The notes: a model not told the origin generated them from the sequence alone. Positions 43,777-53,303 are shown, counted from the stretch's first letter. The stretch is 64,000 nucleotides of DNA from CAYFKJ01 sp964343605 (GCA_964343605.1 CAYFKJ010000003.1:558001-622000); one strand, 5' to 3'. Numbers and translations: made by a program.

Positions 43777-44252
43777 GGCACCATCTCGTCCTGCGCGTCG
43801 TCGCCAAACTGCTGATCCCGTTCATCATGCTGTTTGCCCTCTATGTCCAGTTTCACGGCGATTTCGGACCCGGCGGCGGCTTCCAGGCCGGCGTCATATT
43901 CGGTTCGGCATTCATTCTTTATGCGCTGATTTTCGGATTGGATAACGCGCGCCTCGTGGTGCCGGAATACGTCCTGGCGTTCTTTGTTTCGGCCGGCTTG
44001 ATCCTTTTCGCGGGCGTGGGCTTCGCGACTATGTTCCTGGGCGGCAACTACCTCGATTACGGCGTTCTGGCCGGCGATTTCATTGCCGGACAGCATCTTG
44101 GCATTTTGCTTGTCGAACTGGGGGTGGGCATTACCGTCGCCGCCGTCATGATCGCCATCTTTTTCAGCTTCGCGGGCCGAGGCGTTCCGGAAGACGCCAG
44201 CGAAGACTACCGCCGGCCCGAACGAAGCTCAAAATCCGGGAAGGATAACTGA
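43773..44252 (+). CDS. mrpB: Mrp/Mbh cation antiporter subunit B
   Basis: A 159-aa membrane subunit of the MnhB family with four helices. Signature VVAKLLIPFIMLFALYVQFHG, then GPGGGFQAGVIFGSAFILYAL. The ATG overlaps the previous stop as ATGA. It ends 3 bp before mrpC. Equivalent to MbhF. Confidence 0.92.
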   Translation: MRHHLVLRVVAKLLIPFIMLFALYVQFHGDFGPGGGFQAGVIFGSAFILYALIFGLDNARLVVPEYVLAFFVSAGLILFAGVGFATMFLGGNYLDYGVLAGDFIAGQHLGILLVELGVGITVAAVMIAIFFSFAGRGVPEDASEDYRRPERSSKSGKDN

Positions 44253-44255
44253 TCG

Positions 44256-44633
44256 ATGGCCCTTCTCGGTCACTACAATTACTGGATCTTCGTGTTCCTG
44301 ATGATGGCGGGGTTCTACACCGTCATTGCGCGCGGCAATCTGATCAAAAAGGTCGTCGGCCTCAACATTTTCCAAGCCTCCGTCTTCCTGCTCTACATCT
44401 CCATGGGCAAGGTCGATGGCGGTACGGCGCCCATCGTGCCGGAGGGATCGGTGGAAGGCGTGAGCTACTCCAACCCGCTGCCCCACGTGCTGATCCTGAC
44501 GGCCATCGTCGTCGGCGTCGCCACTTCGGCCCTGGGGCTCGCGCTCATCGTGCGCATCCGGGAGGCCTATGGAACGGTGGAGGAAGACGAGATTCACGAT
44601 CTTGACGATCAGGCGCGGGAGCTCGAAACCTGA
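44256..44633 (+). CDS. mrpC: Mrp/Mbh cation antiporter subunit C (NuoK-like)
   Basis: A 125-aa three-helix subunit homologous to NuoK of complex I. It has RGNLIKKVVGLNIFQASVFL and the conserved NPLPHVLILTAIVVGVATSAL, in which the proton-path Glu of NuoK is generally not kept in MrpC. Its TGA overlaps the mrpD ATG (TGATG). Equivalent to MbhG. Confidence 0.92.
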   Translation: MALLGHYNYWIFVFLMMAGFYTVIARGNLIKKVVGLNIFQASVFLLYISMGKVDGGTAPIVPEGSVEGVSYSNPLPHVLILTAIVVGVATSALGLALIVRIREAYGTVEEDEIHDLDDQARELET

Positions 44634-46111
44634 TGATCGCCCATCTCGCAGCCCTGCAAATCGTCGTCCCGCTGTTCGCGGCGCCATTTTGCGCCCTGAT
44701 GCGCCGCGGGGATTGGGCCTGGGCCTTCGCCACTGTCGTCAGTTGGGCCGCCTTCGTCTTGTCCATCGGGCTGCTGCTGCGGGCGTTGGACGGAGAAGTG
44801 ATGTTTTACGCCCTCGGCGGCTGGGCGGCGCCGTGGGGTATCGAATACCGCGTCGATATCCTGAACGCCTTCGTGCTGGTGTTCGTCTCGGGCGTCGGCG
44901 CCATTGTGTCATCCTACGCCCGTGAAAGCGTCGCCCGGGAGGTCCCCGAAGACCGCCATCATCTGTTCTACGCCGCCTATCTCCTGTGTCTCACCGGCCT
45001 GCTCGGCATCACGATCACGGGAGACGCCTTCAACGTTTTTGTCTTCCTCGAGATATCGTCGCTGTCGTCCTACGCCCTGATCGCGCTTGGCAAGGACCGC
45101 AGGGCGGTCACTGCCGCTTTCCAGTATCTCGTCATGGGCACCATCGGCGCCACGTTCATCCTGATCGGCATCGGCCTGATGTACCAGATGACCGGCACCC
45201 TCAACATGGCGGATATGGCCAAGCGCCTGCCTCCGGTCTATGAAAGCCGGCCCATCCTGGCGGCCTTTGCCTTCTTCAGCGTTGGCGTGAGTCTCAAACT
45301 GGCCTTGTTCCCGCTGCACTTGTGGCTGCCCAACGCCTACGCCTTCGCCCCTTCCGTCGTCACCGCCTTCCTTGCGGCAACGGCGACCAAGGTATCGATC
45401 TACGTCCTCCTGCGTTTCGTCTACACCGTTTTCGGCCAGGTCTTTTCTTTCGACGTCATACCGTTGGAAGGCATCTTCGCGCTGTTCGGCCTGCTGGCCA
45501 TCTTCGCGGCATCGACGACAGCCATATTCCAAGAGAACGTCAAGCGCCTGCTGGCCTACTCCAGCGTCGCCCAGATCGGCTACATCATCCTGGGTATCAG
45601 CCTGGTCTCGGTAACCGGTCTGACCGCCGCTGTCCTGCACATGTTCAACCACGCCCTGATGAAGGGCGCCCTGTTCCTGGCCATGGGCGCCGTCTACTAC
45701 CGCTTGGGATCGGTTCAGCTCGAGGATATGCGCGGTATCGGACGGCAGATGCCCCTTACCATGTTCGCCTTCGTGATCGGCGGGTTGAGCCTGATCGGCA
45801 TTCCGCTGACGGCCGGCTTCATCAGCAAATGGTACTTGCTGGTCGCCGCCTTCGAACAGGGCTGGTGGCTCCTCGCCGTGCTGATACTGGCGAGCTCACT
45901 TCTTGCGGTCGTCTACGTCTGGCGCGTCGTCGAAGCGGCGTATTTCAAAAAACCGGCTGACGGCGCCAAGACCGTCGAGGAAGCGCCGTTCTCGTTCCTT
46001 TTGCCAATCTGGATCCTGGCCGGCGCCAACATCTACTTCGGCGTCGACACCCGCTACTCCGTCGGCACCGCCACGGAAGCCGCCCGACAGATGTTGGGGG
46101 TCGGCGGATGA
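44633..46111 (+). CDS. mrpD: Mrp/Mbh cation antiporter subunit D (first NuoL/M/N-like subunit)
   Basis: A 492-aa proton-pumping-type subunit with about fourteen helices. Features of the antiporter-like family are VFVFLEISSLSSYALIALGK, FPLHLWLPNAYAFAPS (with the conserved Leu-Pro), the helix-breaking KRLLAYSSVAQIGYI and HMFNHALMKGALFL, where Lys is part of the proton path. The ATG overlaps the mrpC stop and its stop overlaps the next gene. First of three D-type subunits here; equivalent to MbhH. Confidence 0.92.
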   Translation: MIAHLAALQIVVPLFAAPFCALMRRGDWAWAFATVVSWAAFVLSIGLLLRALDGEVMFYALGGWAAPWGIEYRVDILNAFVLVFVSGVGAIVSSYARESVAREVPEDRHHLFYAAYLLCLTGLLGITITGDAFNVFVFLEISSLSSYALIALGKDRRAVTAAFQYLVMGTIGATFILIGIGLMYQMTGTLNMADMAKRLPPVYESRPILAAFAFFSVGVSLKLALFPLHLWLPNAYAFAPSVVTAFLAATATKVSIYVLLRFVYTVFGQVFSFDVIPLEGIFALFGLLAIFAASTTAIFQENVKRLLAYSSVAQIGYIILGISLVSVTGLTAAVLHMFNHALMKGALFLAMGAVYYRLGSVQLEDMRGIGRQMPLTMFAFVIGGLSLIGIPLTAGFISKWYLLVAAFEQGWWLLAVLILASSLLAVVYVWRVVEAAYFKKPADGAKTVEEAPFSFLLPIWILAGANIYFGVDTRYSVGTATEAARQMLGVGG

Positions 46112-47574
46112 CCGGCAGCGCCGCCATCATTGCTGCCCTTCTCGTCCCGCTTTTCGGTGTGGTCGGGATCGTGCTGGCGCGCCGCCACCCGAACCAGCGT
46201 GAAGCCGTTACCCTGGTGACGGCAACCGCCCTGTTCGTGCTCGTCGCGTCGCTGATCAGTCCCGTCCTGGACGGATTGCGTCCGGCAGTCACGCTTTGGC
46301 AGATCGTCCCGGGCCTGGCGATCGCCTTCGAGGTCGAACCCCTCGGCCTTCTTTTTGGACTGATCGCGAGCTTCCTCTGGATCGTTACGTCGATTTACGC
46401 CATCGGCTACATGCGCGGCCATCACGAAACAAATCAAACGCGGTTCTACGCCTATTTCGCCGTCGCCTTGGCCAGTGCAATCGGCGTCGCCTTCGCCGGC
46501 AACATGTTTACCATGTTCATTTTCTACGAGGCGCTGACGCTGTCGACCTACCCGTTGGTGACCCACTCGGGAACGACGGAGGCCAAGCGCGGAGGACGGA
46601 CCTACCTCGGCATTCTCCTCTCCACCTCCATCGGTTTCCAACTGCTGGCAATAATCTGGACCTACGCCGCCGTCGGCCATCTGGACTTCCGCCAGGGCGG
46701 CATCCTCGACGGCCAGGTTTCGGCCACGGTCATGGGTGTCCTGTTGCTGTTGTACGTATTCGGCATCGGCAAGGCGGCGCTTATGCCGTTTCATCGCTGG
46801 TTGCCGGCCGCCATGGTCGCCCCGACACCGGTCAGCGCACTGCTGCACGCGGTGGCGGTCGTCAAGGCCGGCGTCTTCGCCGTTCTGAAGGTTTCGGTCT
46901 TCATCTTCGGGCTCGACGTCCTGGCCCGCACCACGGTGACGGAATACCTCATGTGGCTGGCCGCAGCGACGATCCTCACGACCTCCATCGTCGCCATCCG
47001 GCAGGACAACCTAAAGCGCCGGCTGGCCTACTCCACCATCAGCCAGCTTTCCTACATCGTACTGGGGGCGATGCTGGCGACCTCTCTCGGTGTGGTCGGC
47101 GGGGCGATGCACATCGCCATGCATGCCTTCGGTAAGATCACCTTGTTCTTCTGCGCCGGCGCCATTCTGGTCGCCACCCACAAAACGGAAATCAGCCAGA
47201 TGCGCGGTATCGGTCGTACCATGCCGATCACCATGACGGCCTACACGATCGGCGCCCTCAGCATTATCGGCGCGCCGCCGCTGGGCGGCCTGTGGAGCAA
47301 GTGGATGCTGGGCATGGCGGCGCTGGATGCCGGGCAAGTCGCGATGATCGGCGTCCTGATGCTGAGTTCGCTGTTGTCCATCGGCTACCTGATGCCGGTC
47401 AGCGTCCAGGCATTTTTCAGCGCGCCCGACAAGCCTACGGGAAGCGGCAGCGCAATCAACGAAGCGCCGGCATTCTGCGTTGCCGCACTGTCATTGACGG
47501 CGCTCGGCTGCATTGTCCTGTTCGCTTTTCCCAACGCCCTGCACAGCCTCGCCAGCCTGATCGTCGCGCCCTGA
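46108..47574 (+). CDS. Second NuoL/M/N-like antiporter subunit
   Basis: A 488-aa membrane subunit paralogous to MrpD. It keeps MPFHRWLPAAMVAPTPVSALLHA, KRRLAYSTISQLSYIVLG and HIAMHAFGKITLFF, all typical of NuoM-like proteins, with a conserved Lys in the last motif. The ATG overlaps the mrpD stop (ATGA). Canonical Mrp has one MrpA and one MrpD; this is an extra or MrpA-N-equivalent subunit. Confidence 0.88.
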   Translation: MTGSAAIIAALLVPLFGVVGIVLARRHPNQREAVTLVTATALFVLVASLISPVLDGLRPAVTLWQIVPGLAIAFEVEPLGLLFGLIASFLWIVTSIYAIGYMRGHHETNQTRFYAYFAVALASAIGVAFAGNMFTMFIFYEALTLSTYPLVTHSGTTEAKRGGRTYLGILLSTSIGFQLLAIIWTYAAVGHLDFRQGGILDGQVSATVMGVLLLLYVFGIGKAALMPFHRWLPAAMVAPTPVSALLHAVAVVKAGVFAVLKVSVFIFGLDVLARTTVTEYLMWLAAATILTTSIVAIRQDNLKRRLAYSTISQLSYIVLGAMLATSLGVVGGAMHIAMHAFGKITLFFCAGAILVATHKTEISQMRGIGRTMPITMTAYTIGALSIIGAPPLGGLWSKWMLGMAALDAGQVAMIGVLMLSSLLSIGYLMPVSVQAFFSAPDKPTGSGSAINEAPAFCVAALSLTALGCIVLFAFPNALHSLASLIVAP

Positions 47575-47584
47575 GGATGGTAAC

Positions 47585-47866
47585 ATGACCACGCAACCCG
47601 ATCCCCAATCCGATCAAAAAATGCCGCCGAAGCCACACTGGCTGGTGCGCAAGGGCACCATCCGGGGGCTCTGGGTTGTCGGCCTGGCGTTTCTGGCGGT
47701 GTTGGTCTACGGCGACACCTACCTAACGCCGCATCCCCACTTCATGATTGACGGAACCTTCGGATTCCACGCCTGGTACGGCCTGGTCACGTGTATCGCC
47801 ATGGTTCTGGTTGCCAAGTTCCTCGGCCTCTTCATCAGCCGCAAGGACACCTACTATGACGATTAG
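47585..47866 (+). CDS. Small membrane protein embedded in the antiporter operon
   Basis: A 93-aa protein with two helices (~26-44 and ~64-85). The loop holds Asp-Thr-Tyr and several His residues (GDTYLTPHPHFMIDGTFGFHAWYG). It starts 10 bp after the second D-type gene and overlaps the third by 11 bp, so it is translated with them and is probably an accessory subunit. I do not recognise a characterised family. Confidence 0.75.
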   Translation: MTTQPDPQSDQKMPPKPHWLVRKGTIRGLWVVGLAFLAVLVYGDTYLTPHPHFMIDGTFGFHAWYGLVTCIAMVLVAKFLGLFISRKDTYYDD

Positions 47867-49541
47867 CGCGTTTCCCCCGGGCCTGATCCTGATCGTGGGC
47901 GCATTCCTGCTGCCGGTGGCCGGGCGTACGTTGCGGCCGCTGCTGATCCTTGGCCTGCCGCTGGTCGCACTCTGGCTGATCTGGACCACGGCCGACGGGG
48001 TGTCCGCGCCCTGGGCGATCATGGGCTACGAGGTGGTCAGCATGCGGGTCGACGCCCTGAGCCGCCTATTTGCCATCATCTTCACCCTGATGGCATTCGC
48101 AGGCGGGCTGTTCGCGCTCAACCAGAAAAGCGTGTTGGAGCTTTCGGCCGCGTTCGTCTATGCCGGCAGCGCCGTCGGCGTCGCTTACGCCGGCGATCTG
48201 ATTACGCTGTTTGTCTACTGGGAAATCATGGCGCTGGGTTCAACGGTCGTCCTGTTGAGCGCCGGTACGCCGGCGGCGCTGCGTTCCGCGACCCGCTATT
48301 TCCTGGTGCACATGTTCGGCGGCGCCCTGATGCTGACCGGTATCTTCCTCTTCATTTTTGACACCGGATCAGTCGCCTTCGAGGCGATGAAGCCCGACAG
48401 CTTGGCGACGGCCCTGATCCTGGCCGGCGTGCTGGTCAACGCCGCAGCCCCGCCGATTTCCGCCTGGCTGGCGGACGCCTATCCCGAAGCCTCCTACAGC
48501 GGCACCGTGTTCCTGTCCGCCTTCACGACCAAGTCCGCCGTCTATGTCCTCCTGCGCGGTTTTCCGGGCACGGAACTGCTGATGTACGTCGGCATCTTCA
48601 TGATCTTCTACGGCATCATCATGGCGCTCCTGGAAAACGACATGCGGCGCATCCTGGCCTACAGCATCGTCAATCAGGTGGGTTTCATGGTGACCGGCGT
48701 CGGCATCGGCACGGAGATGGCGCTCAACGGCGCGGCGGCGCACGCCTTCGCCCACATCATCTACAAGGCTTTGCTGCTCATGTCGGCGGGTTCGGTGCTT
48801 TTGATGACCGGCAAGCGCAAATGCACCGACCTCGGCGGGTTGTTCCAAAGCATGCCGCTGACGACACTTTGCGGCACCATCGGCGCCCTGGCGATTTCGT
48901 CCTTCCCCTGGACGTCGGGCTTCGTCAGCAAGTCGATGATCAACCAGGCGGCGGCCAACGAGCACATGGCGCTGTTGTGGTTCCTGTTGATGGCGGCCTC
49001 GGCGGGCGTTTTCCTGCACGCCGGCATCAAATTCCCCTGGTTCGTGTTTTTCCAAAAGGACAGCGGGCTGAGGCCGCCCGACCCGCCGTGGAACATGCGC
49101 CTCGCCATGATCCTGTTCTCCGCGCTCTGCATCGGTTTGGGGGTTTGGCCGGAATACCTCTACGCCCTGATGCCGTTCCCGGTCGACTATGAGCCCTACA
49201 CGGACGCCCATACCCTGAACGCATTGCAACTCCTGTTGTTTGCCGGGCTTGCGTTCTTCCTGATGCTGCCGCTGATGAAGCGGACCCTGACGATCTCGCT
49301 CGATACCGACTGGTTCTACCGGTCATTCGGACCGGCAATCATCGACAGGGCCGGCGACATCATCGGCAACGCCGACCGGAATTTTCGCCGCATCGCCATG
49401 CACAGCCTCAACGCCATTCTCGATTACGTCTGGCAGCATCACGGACCCGAGGGCATCATGGCGCGGACCTGGGCAACCGGCAGCATGGTAATGATCGTCA
49501 CCGTCCTGCTGGGCGCTTATCTCTTATTCTCGTACGTTTAG
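47856..49541 (+). CDS. Third NuoL/M/N-like antiporter subunit
   Basis: A 561-aa membrane subunit, longer than the other two. It carries YWEIMALGSTVVLLSAG, the NuoL-type PISAWLADAYPEASYSGTVF, MRRILAYSIVNQVGFMVTG and HIIYKALLLMSAGSVL with a conserved Lys. The extended C-terminus (~470-561) has a final helix. ATG 47856 overlaps the end of the small-protein gene and gives the right N-terminus; the frame is open further upstream without support. It may serve as the NuoL-like half of MrpA. Confidence 0.88.
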   Translation: MTISAFPPGLILIVGAFLLPVAGRTLRPLLILGLPLVALWLIWTTADGVSAPWAIMGYEVVSMRVDALSRLFAIIFTLMAFAGGLFALNQKSVLELSAAFVYAGSAVGVAYAGDLITLFVYWEIMALGSTVVLLSAGTPAALRSATRYFLVHMFGGALMLTGIFLFIFDTGSVAFEAMKPDSLATALILAGVLVNAAAPPISAWLADAYPEASYSGTVFLSAFTTKSAVYVLLRGFPGTELLMYVGIFMIFYGIIMALLENDMRRILAYSIVNQVGFMVTGVGIGTEMALNGAAAHAFAHIIYKALLLMSAGSVLLMTGKRKCTDLGGLFQSMPLTTLCGTIGALAISSFPWTSGFVSKSMINQAAANEHMALLWFLLMAASAGVFLHAGIKFPWFVFFQKDSGLRPPDPPWNMRLAMILFSALCIGLGVWPEYLYALMPFPVDYEPYTDAHTLNALQLLLFAGLAFFLMLPLMKRTLTISLDTDWFYRSFGPAIIDRAGDIIGNADRNFRRIAMHSLNAILDYVWQHHGPEGIMARTWATGSMVMIVTVLLGAYLLFSYV

Positions 49542-49571
49542 GACCGCACCCGACTGCAGGGAGTAAACGCC

Positions 49572-49985
49572 TTGCCGACACTTCATACGCTCTCGCTGTT
49601 TCTCACGGCTCTGGTGATGGGCGGCATGGCGTTTTACGCCTTCTTCATGACGCCGCTGGTGTTCTATCACTTGGAGCGTCCCCAGGCGGCGGCGTTCCTG
49701 CGCAACGTCTTTCCCAAATACTACCGCGTCATGGCGATTTTGAGTGCGTTGGCGGCGCTGCCGATATGGTACCGCGGTGAGGCTATGGCCTTGGCGGTCA
49801 TTGCCCTCATCTTTGTGCTCGTCAATCTTTTGCTGCTGCCCCGGATCAACCGCGCCCGAGATGCCCGCGACGCCGGCGACGATGCCGGTGAGGCCCGCTT
49901 CAAGCGCCTCCACCGGCTGAGCGTTCTGATCAACCTCGGCCAGATGCTCGGGGTCGTGTTTATCTTCTTCCGGCTCGCCGCGTGA
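49572..49985 (+). CDS. DUF4149 (TMEM205-like) membrane protein
   Basis: A 137-aa protein with four predicted helices and the DUF4149 signature GGMAFYAFFMTPLVFYHL near the start, then FPKYYRVMAILSALAALP. Function unknown; the family includes eukaryotic TMEM205. TTG start with AGGGAG at 49558-49563, eight bases upstream. Its TGA is within 12 bp of the next gene's start. It follows the antiporter operon by 30 bp and may be read from it. Confidence 0.8.
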   Translation: MPTLHTLSLFLTALVMGGMAFYAFFMTPLVFYHLERPQAAAFLRNVFPKYYRVMAILSALAALPIWYRGEAMALAVIALIFVLVNLLLLPRINRARDARDAGDDAGEARFKRLHRLSVLINLGQMLGVVFIFFRLAA

Positions 49986-49996
49986 AGGGATTTGAG

Positions 49997-51112
49997 ATGA
50001 AGTCTTTCCGGCAGAGATGTTTATCAACCCTGCTGACCCTTGCAATCGGTGCCTGCGCCCAAACCGGTCAGATGGAGGAAAGCAAGCCCCGGCCTGCGCC
50101 AAAGGAACAGGTCGTTCAGCAACTGCCGCCGGCCTCGGCCACCCTCACCCGTATCGCCTTCGGTTCATGCAACAACCAGCGGCGCGCGTCTCCGCTTCTC
50201 GAGGCCGCCGCCGCCGCCAAACCCGATCTCTTCATATTCGCGGGCGATACGGTTTATGCCGACGACAGATCCAGCCCGGCCGATCCGGTAAAGCTGCGCC
50301 GCGAATACGCCCGATTGGCCAACCAGCCCTATTTTCAGGCTCTGAGACGCTCCACGCCGGTGCTGGCGGTCTGGGACGACCACGATTTCGGCCGCAACGA
50401 CGGCGGCGCCGACGACTACAACCCTTTCATGCAGAACGCCTTTCTCGATTTCTGGCAGGCGCCGGCCAAGGACCAGCGTCGCACGCGCAAGGGCATTTAC
50501 GGCGCCTGGACGTTTGGCCCCGTTGGCCGGCGGGTCCAGATTATACTGCTCGATACACGCTCCTTCCGCTCGGACCTCAAACGCATGACCAACAAGCTCC
50601 GGCTCGGCCGGTACGAACCGGATGACGACACCGGCAAGACGATGTTGGGGGCGGCCCAGTGGCGCTGGCTCGGGCGTACCCTCAAGGAGAAGGCCGAAGT
50701 GCGGCTGGTCGTTTCGACCATCCAGGTGCTGTCGGAGGGGCATCGCTGGGAACGCTGGGGCAACCTCCCGGCGGAGCGTGAAAAACTTAAAGCACTGCTA
50801 CGCTCGAGCGGGGCGAACGGCGTCGTTCTGTTGTCCGGCGACCGCCACCTCGGCGCTTTCTACCGCGACCGCGAAAGCCTCGCCTATCCCTTGTGGGAAG
50901 TGACCTCAAGTGCGCTCAACCGCACTTGGACTACCGCCCTTCACGAACCCGGGCCCTATCTTCGCGGCGACGTGATACGGCAGGATAACTTCGGCCTGGT
51001 CGAGATCGATTGGCGGAAAGGCCGGATCAACTTGTCACTGAGGGGTGCTGACGGCGGGACTATTCGTCGCCACCGCATCGGTATCGACGAATTGACCGCG
51101 CCGACATCGTAA
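49997..51112 (+). CDS. PhoD-like phosphodiesterase/phosphatase, predicted lipoprotein
   Basis: A 371-aa metallophosphoesterase of the PhoD family. The N-terminus has a lipobox (LTLAIGAC) so it is probably anchored in the outer membrane or periplasmic face. Metal-binding motifs are FAGDTVYADD, WDDHDFGRND and LLSGDRHLG, all intact. The family hydrolyses phosphodiesters and alkaline phosphomonoesters with Ca/Fe. ATG 49997 follows AAGGGA by six bases; GTG 49982 is the other option. Followed by a ChaN-like lipoprotein gene. Confidence 0.88.
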   Translation: MKSFRQRCLSTLLTLAIGACAQTGQMEESKPRPAPKEQVVQQLPPASATLTRIAFGSCNNQRRASPLLEAAAAAKPDLFIFAGDTVYADDRSSPADPVKLRREYARLANQPYFQALRRSTPVLAVWDDHDFGRNDGGADDYNPFMQNAFLDFWQAPAKDQRRTRKGIYGAWTFGPVGRRVQIILLDTRSFRSDLKRMTNKLRLGRYEPDDDTGKTMLGAAQWRWLGRTLKEKAEVRLVVSTIQVLSEGHRWERWGNLPAEREKLKALLRSSGANGVVLLSGDRHLGAFYRDRESLAYPLWEVTSSALNRTWTTALHEPGPYLRGDVIRQDNFGLVEIDWRKGRINLSLRGADGGTIRRHRIGIDELTAPTS

Positions 51113-51155
51113 AAAGAACTACACTCCCCTTCCGTTTCGTTCAGGACCCCAAGCT

Positions 51156-52127
51156 TTGAGATATCTCACCTCACTTCTGCTGGCGGCATTGCTGACCGCT
51201 TGTAGCGCTCCGCCACCAGGAGCCGAACTGGGCGGCGACCACGTCCTGGTGGGTCGAATCTGGGATGTCGCCGCGGGCACGTTCGTCGAGCGGGACAAAT
51301 TGCTCAGCAAAATCGTCCGCGCGGAATTCATCCTGTTGGGCGAGAAACACGACAATCCCGATCATCACCGCCTCCAGGCCGAAATCGTCGCAGCGCTCGG
51401 GGAGGCGGGCCGGCGGCCCGCCGTGGCTTTCGAGATGCTCAACATCAATCAGGCTGCGCGACTGAAATCGTTCCTATCCCGCAATCCGTCCGATGCCAGG
51501 TTCCTGGGTGATGCCGTTGGTTGGGAAAAATCCGGCTGGCCCAACTGGCCGATGTACGCGCCCATCGCCGATGCCGCGTTGAAGGCCAAGCTTCCGATCC
51601 ATGCGGCGAATTTTTCCCGCAAGACGGCGCGGCGCATCGGCCGGGAGGGATTGTCGGCGCTCGACCCAGCGGTCGTTAGGCGCACCAACTTGAAAGAGCC
51701 GCTGCCCGAAGCAATCTCCGAACGCCTCTCCGAGCTGATCTTCCAATCGCACTGCCGCATGATGCCGAAGAAGCACCTCAAACCCGTTGTGCTGATCCAG
51801 CGCGCCCGCGACGCCGTCATGGCCGACGCTCTGGCGACGGCCGCCCAGTCGGCCGACGGGGCCGTCCTGATCACCGGAAACGGCCATGCCCGCAACGATT
51901 GGGCGGTGCCTTATTATCTCAACACATTGGCCCCGGGGACCTCGGTGACCAGCGTGGCATTTGTCGAGGTTCGTGACGAATTGCGCAGAAGCCCGCAATA
52001 CGCCGAAGGCTTCGGCGTCGCCGCCCTGCCGTTCGATTTCGTCTGGTTCACGCACCGGCTTGAAGACACCGATCCCTGCGAGAAGTTCAAAGCGCAATTG
52101 CAGCGGTTTAAGAAGAGAAAGAACTGA
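51156..52127 (+). CDS. ChaN-family lipoprotein
   Basis: A 323-aa predicted lipoprotein (lipobox LAALLTAC) of the ChaN/DUF399 family. The core block FILLGEKHDNPDHHRLQAEI (split at ~58-77) and FEMLNINQ are diagnostic, as is HARNDWAVPYYL near the C-terminus. ChaN of Campylobacter binds haem and is linked with iron uptake; a haem role here is inferred. TTG start with AGGA at 51143-51146. Same strand as the PhoD-like gene, 43 bp apart, and convergent with the MFS gene. Confidence 0.85.
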   Translation: MRYLTSLLLAALLTACSAPPPGAELGGDHVLVGRIWDVAAGTFVERDKLLSKIVRAEFILLGEKHDNPDHHRLQAEIVAALGEAGRRPAVAFEMLNINQAARLKSFLSRNPSDARFLGDAVGWEKSGWPNWPMYAPIADAALKAKLPIHAANFSRKTARRIGREGLSALDPAVVRRTNLKEPLPEAISERLSELIFQSHCRMMPKKHLKPVVLIQRARDAVMADALATAAQSADGAVLITGNGHARNDWAVPYYLNTLAPGTSVTSVAFVEVRDELRRSPQYAEGFGVAALPFDFVWFTHRLEDTDPCEKFKAQLQRFKKRKN

Positions 52128-52133
52128 ATCGCC

Positions 52134-53303
52134 TCACGAAGGCGTATGCCCTCGAGTGGCTAAAACGGCTATGACGGCGGCGGCGACGAGGCCGGCGGCG
52201 GCCGTCAGGGACGAGGACAGGAAGCTGCCCGTGGCGTCGAATAGCATGCCGGCAAACGTCGGTCCGATGATCTGGCCGACGCCGAAGGCTGCGGTGACCA
52301 GCGCCATGACGCGCCGCGGATCGCCTTCCGAGAGCTGGCGGGCGCCGACCAGGCCCAAGGCCGTGATGCCCATGATCGTGCCGCCCAGAAGCACAGCCGC
52401 CAGGACAACGCCGGAGGCCGATATCCACAACACGCTGGCGGCGACGCCGACGGCTTGCGCCAAACAGGCGAAGGCGAAGGCTTTGTAGACACCCGTTTTG
52501 CCGGCGATCCAGGTCCAGAAGGCGACGGACGGCGCGGCGGATGCGCCGACGATAAACCAGATGACCGGCTCCAGGGGGCGTATTTCCTCGGAACCCCGGA
52601 CGATGGCCACGATGAACGTCGCGGTGATGACGTAGCCGAAGCCGAACAAGCCGTAAGCCAGAGCAAAAGCCGCCAGCCGGTAATTGAGGCCGCCGGTACC
52701 CTGCCCGGTCTGCGGCTGTTCCGCCTGGTCCGGGACGAAAGCCGCCACGACAAACGTCGCAATGACGGCAAGGCCGCCGCTCCACAGCCATTGGCCGCGC
52801 CAGCCGATATCCAAGGCGGCTAAGGCGGAAACAAGCAGGGCCGAAACCGCGATTCCGGTGCCGACGCCGGCGAAATGGAGAGCCGAAAGTCCACCCCGCC
52901 CCGCACCGGCCAGGCGCTCCAATACCAAGGCAGAGGCGAACACCAATACGAAGGCGCTGGCGAAGCCGCCGGCGAAGCGCAGGAAGCTCATCAGCCAGAG
53001 ATCGGAGACCGCGCCCACCGCGCCCGTCGTCAGTGCGCTGGCGGCAAGGGCGCCCAGCAGCCAGGTGCGCCGCGAACCGTGGATGAACGGCGCCGCTGCA
53101 ATCAAGGCGCCAGCCAAATATCCCACGTAATTTGCCGATGCGATCAGGCCACCCTCGCTTTTGCTCAGGCCGCCGGTTCCGAGCGCTGGGTCCTCGAACA
53201 TGAACGGCAGGATCGGCGTATAGACGAACCGCCCGATGCCCATGGCCGCAGCCAGGGCGATCAGGCCGCCCAGCGCCAGGAGTATGGGTCTGGCGGTCGT
53301 CAT
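52134..53303 (-). CDS. MFS transporter, YbfB/YjiJ family
   Basis: A 389-aa transporter with twelve predicted helices. The first helix segment, AAAMGIGRFVYTPILPFM, and ASANYVGYLAGAL are characteristic of the YbfB/YjiJ branch, which is found widely in proteobacteria with unknown substrate (aromatic or amino-acid-derived compounds have been proposed for relatives). It is convergent with the ChaN gene and divergent from the DsbA-like gene, 81 bp away. Confidence 0.87.
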   Translation of the reverse strand: MTTARPILLALGGLIALAAAMGIGRFVYTPILPFMFEDPALGTGGLSKSEGGLIASANYVGYLAGALIAAAPFIHGSRRTWLLGALAASALTTGAVGAVSDLWLMSFLRFAGGFASAFVLVFASALVLERLAGAGRGGLSALHFAGVGTGIAVSALLVSALAALDIGWRGQWLWSGGLAVIATFVVAAFVPDQAEQPQTGQGTGGLNYRLAAFALAYGLFGFGYVITATFIVAIVRGSEEIRPLEPVIWFIVGASAAPSVAFWTWIAGKTGVYKAFAFACLAQAVGVAASVLWISASGVVLAAVLLGGTIMGITALGLVGARQLSEGDPRRVMALVTAAFGVGQIIGPTFAGMLFDATGSFLSSSLTAAAGLVAAAVIAVLATRGHTPS

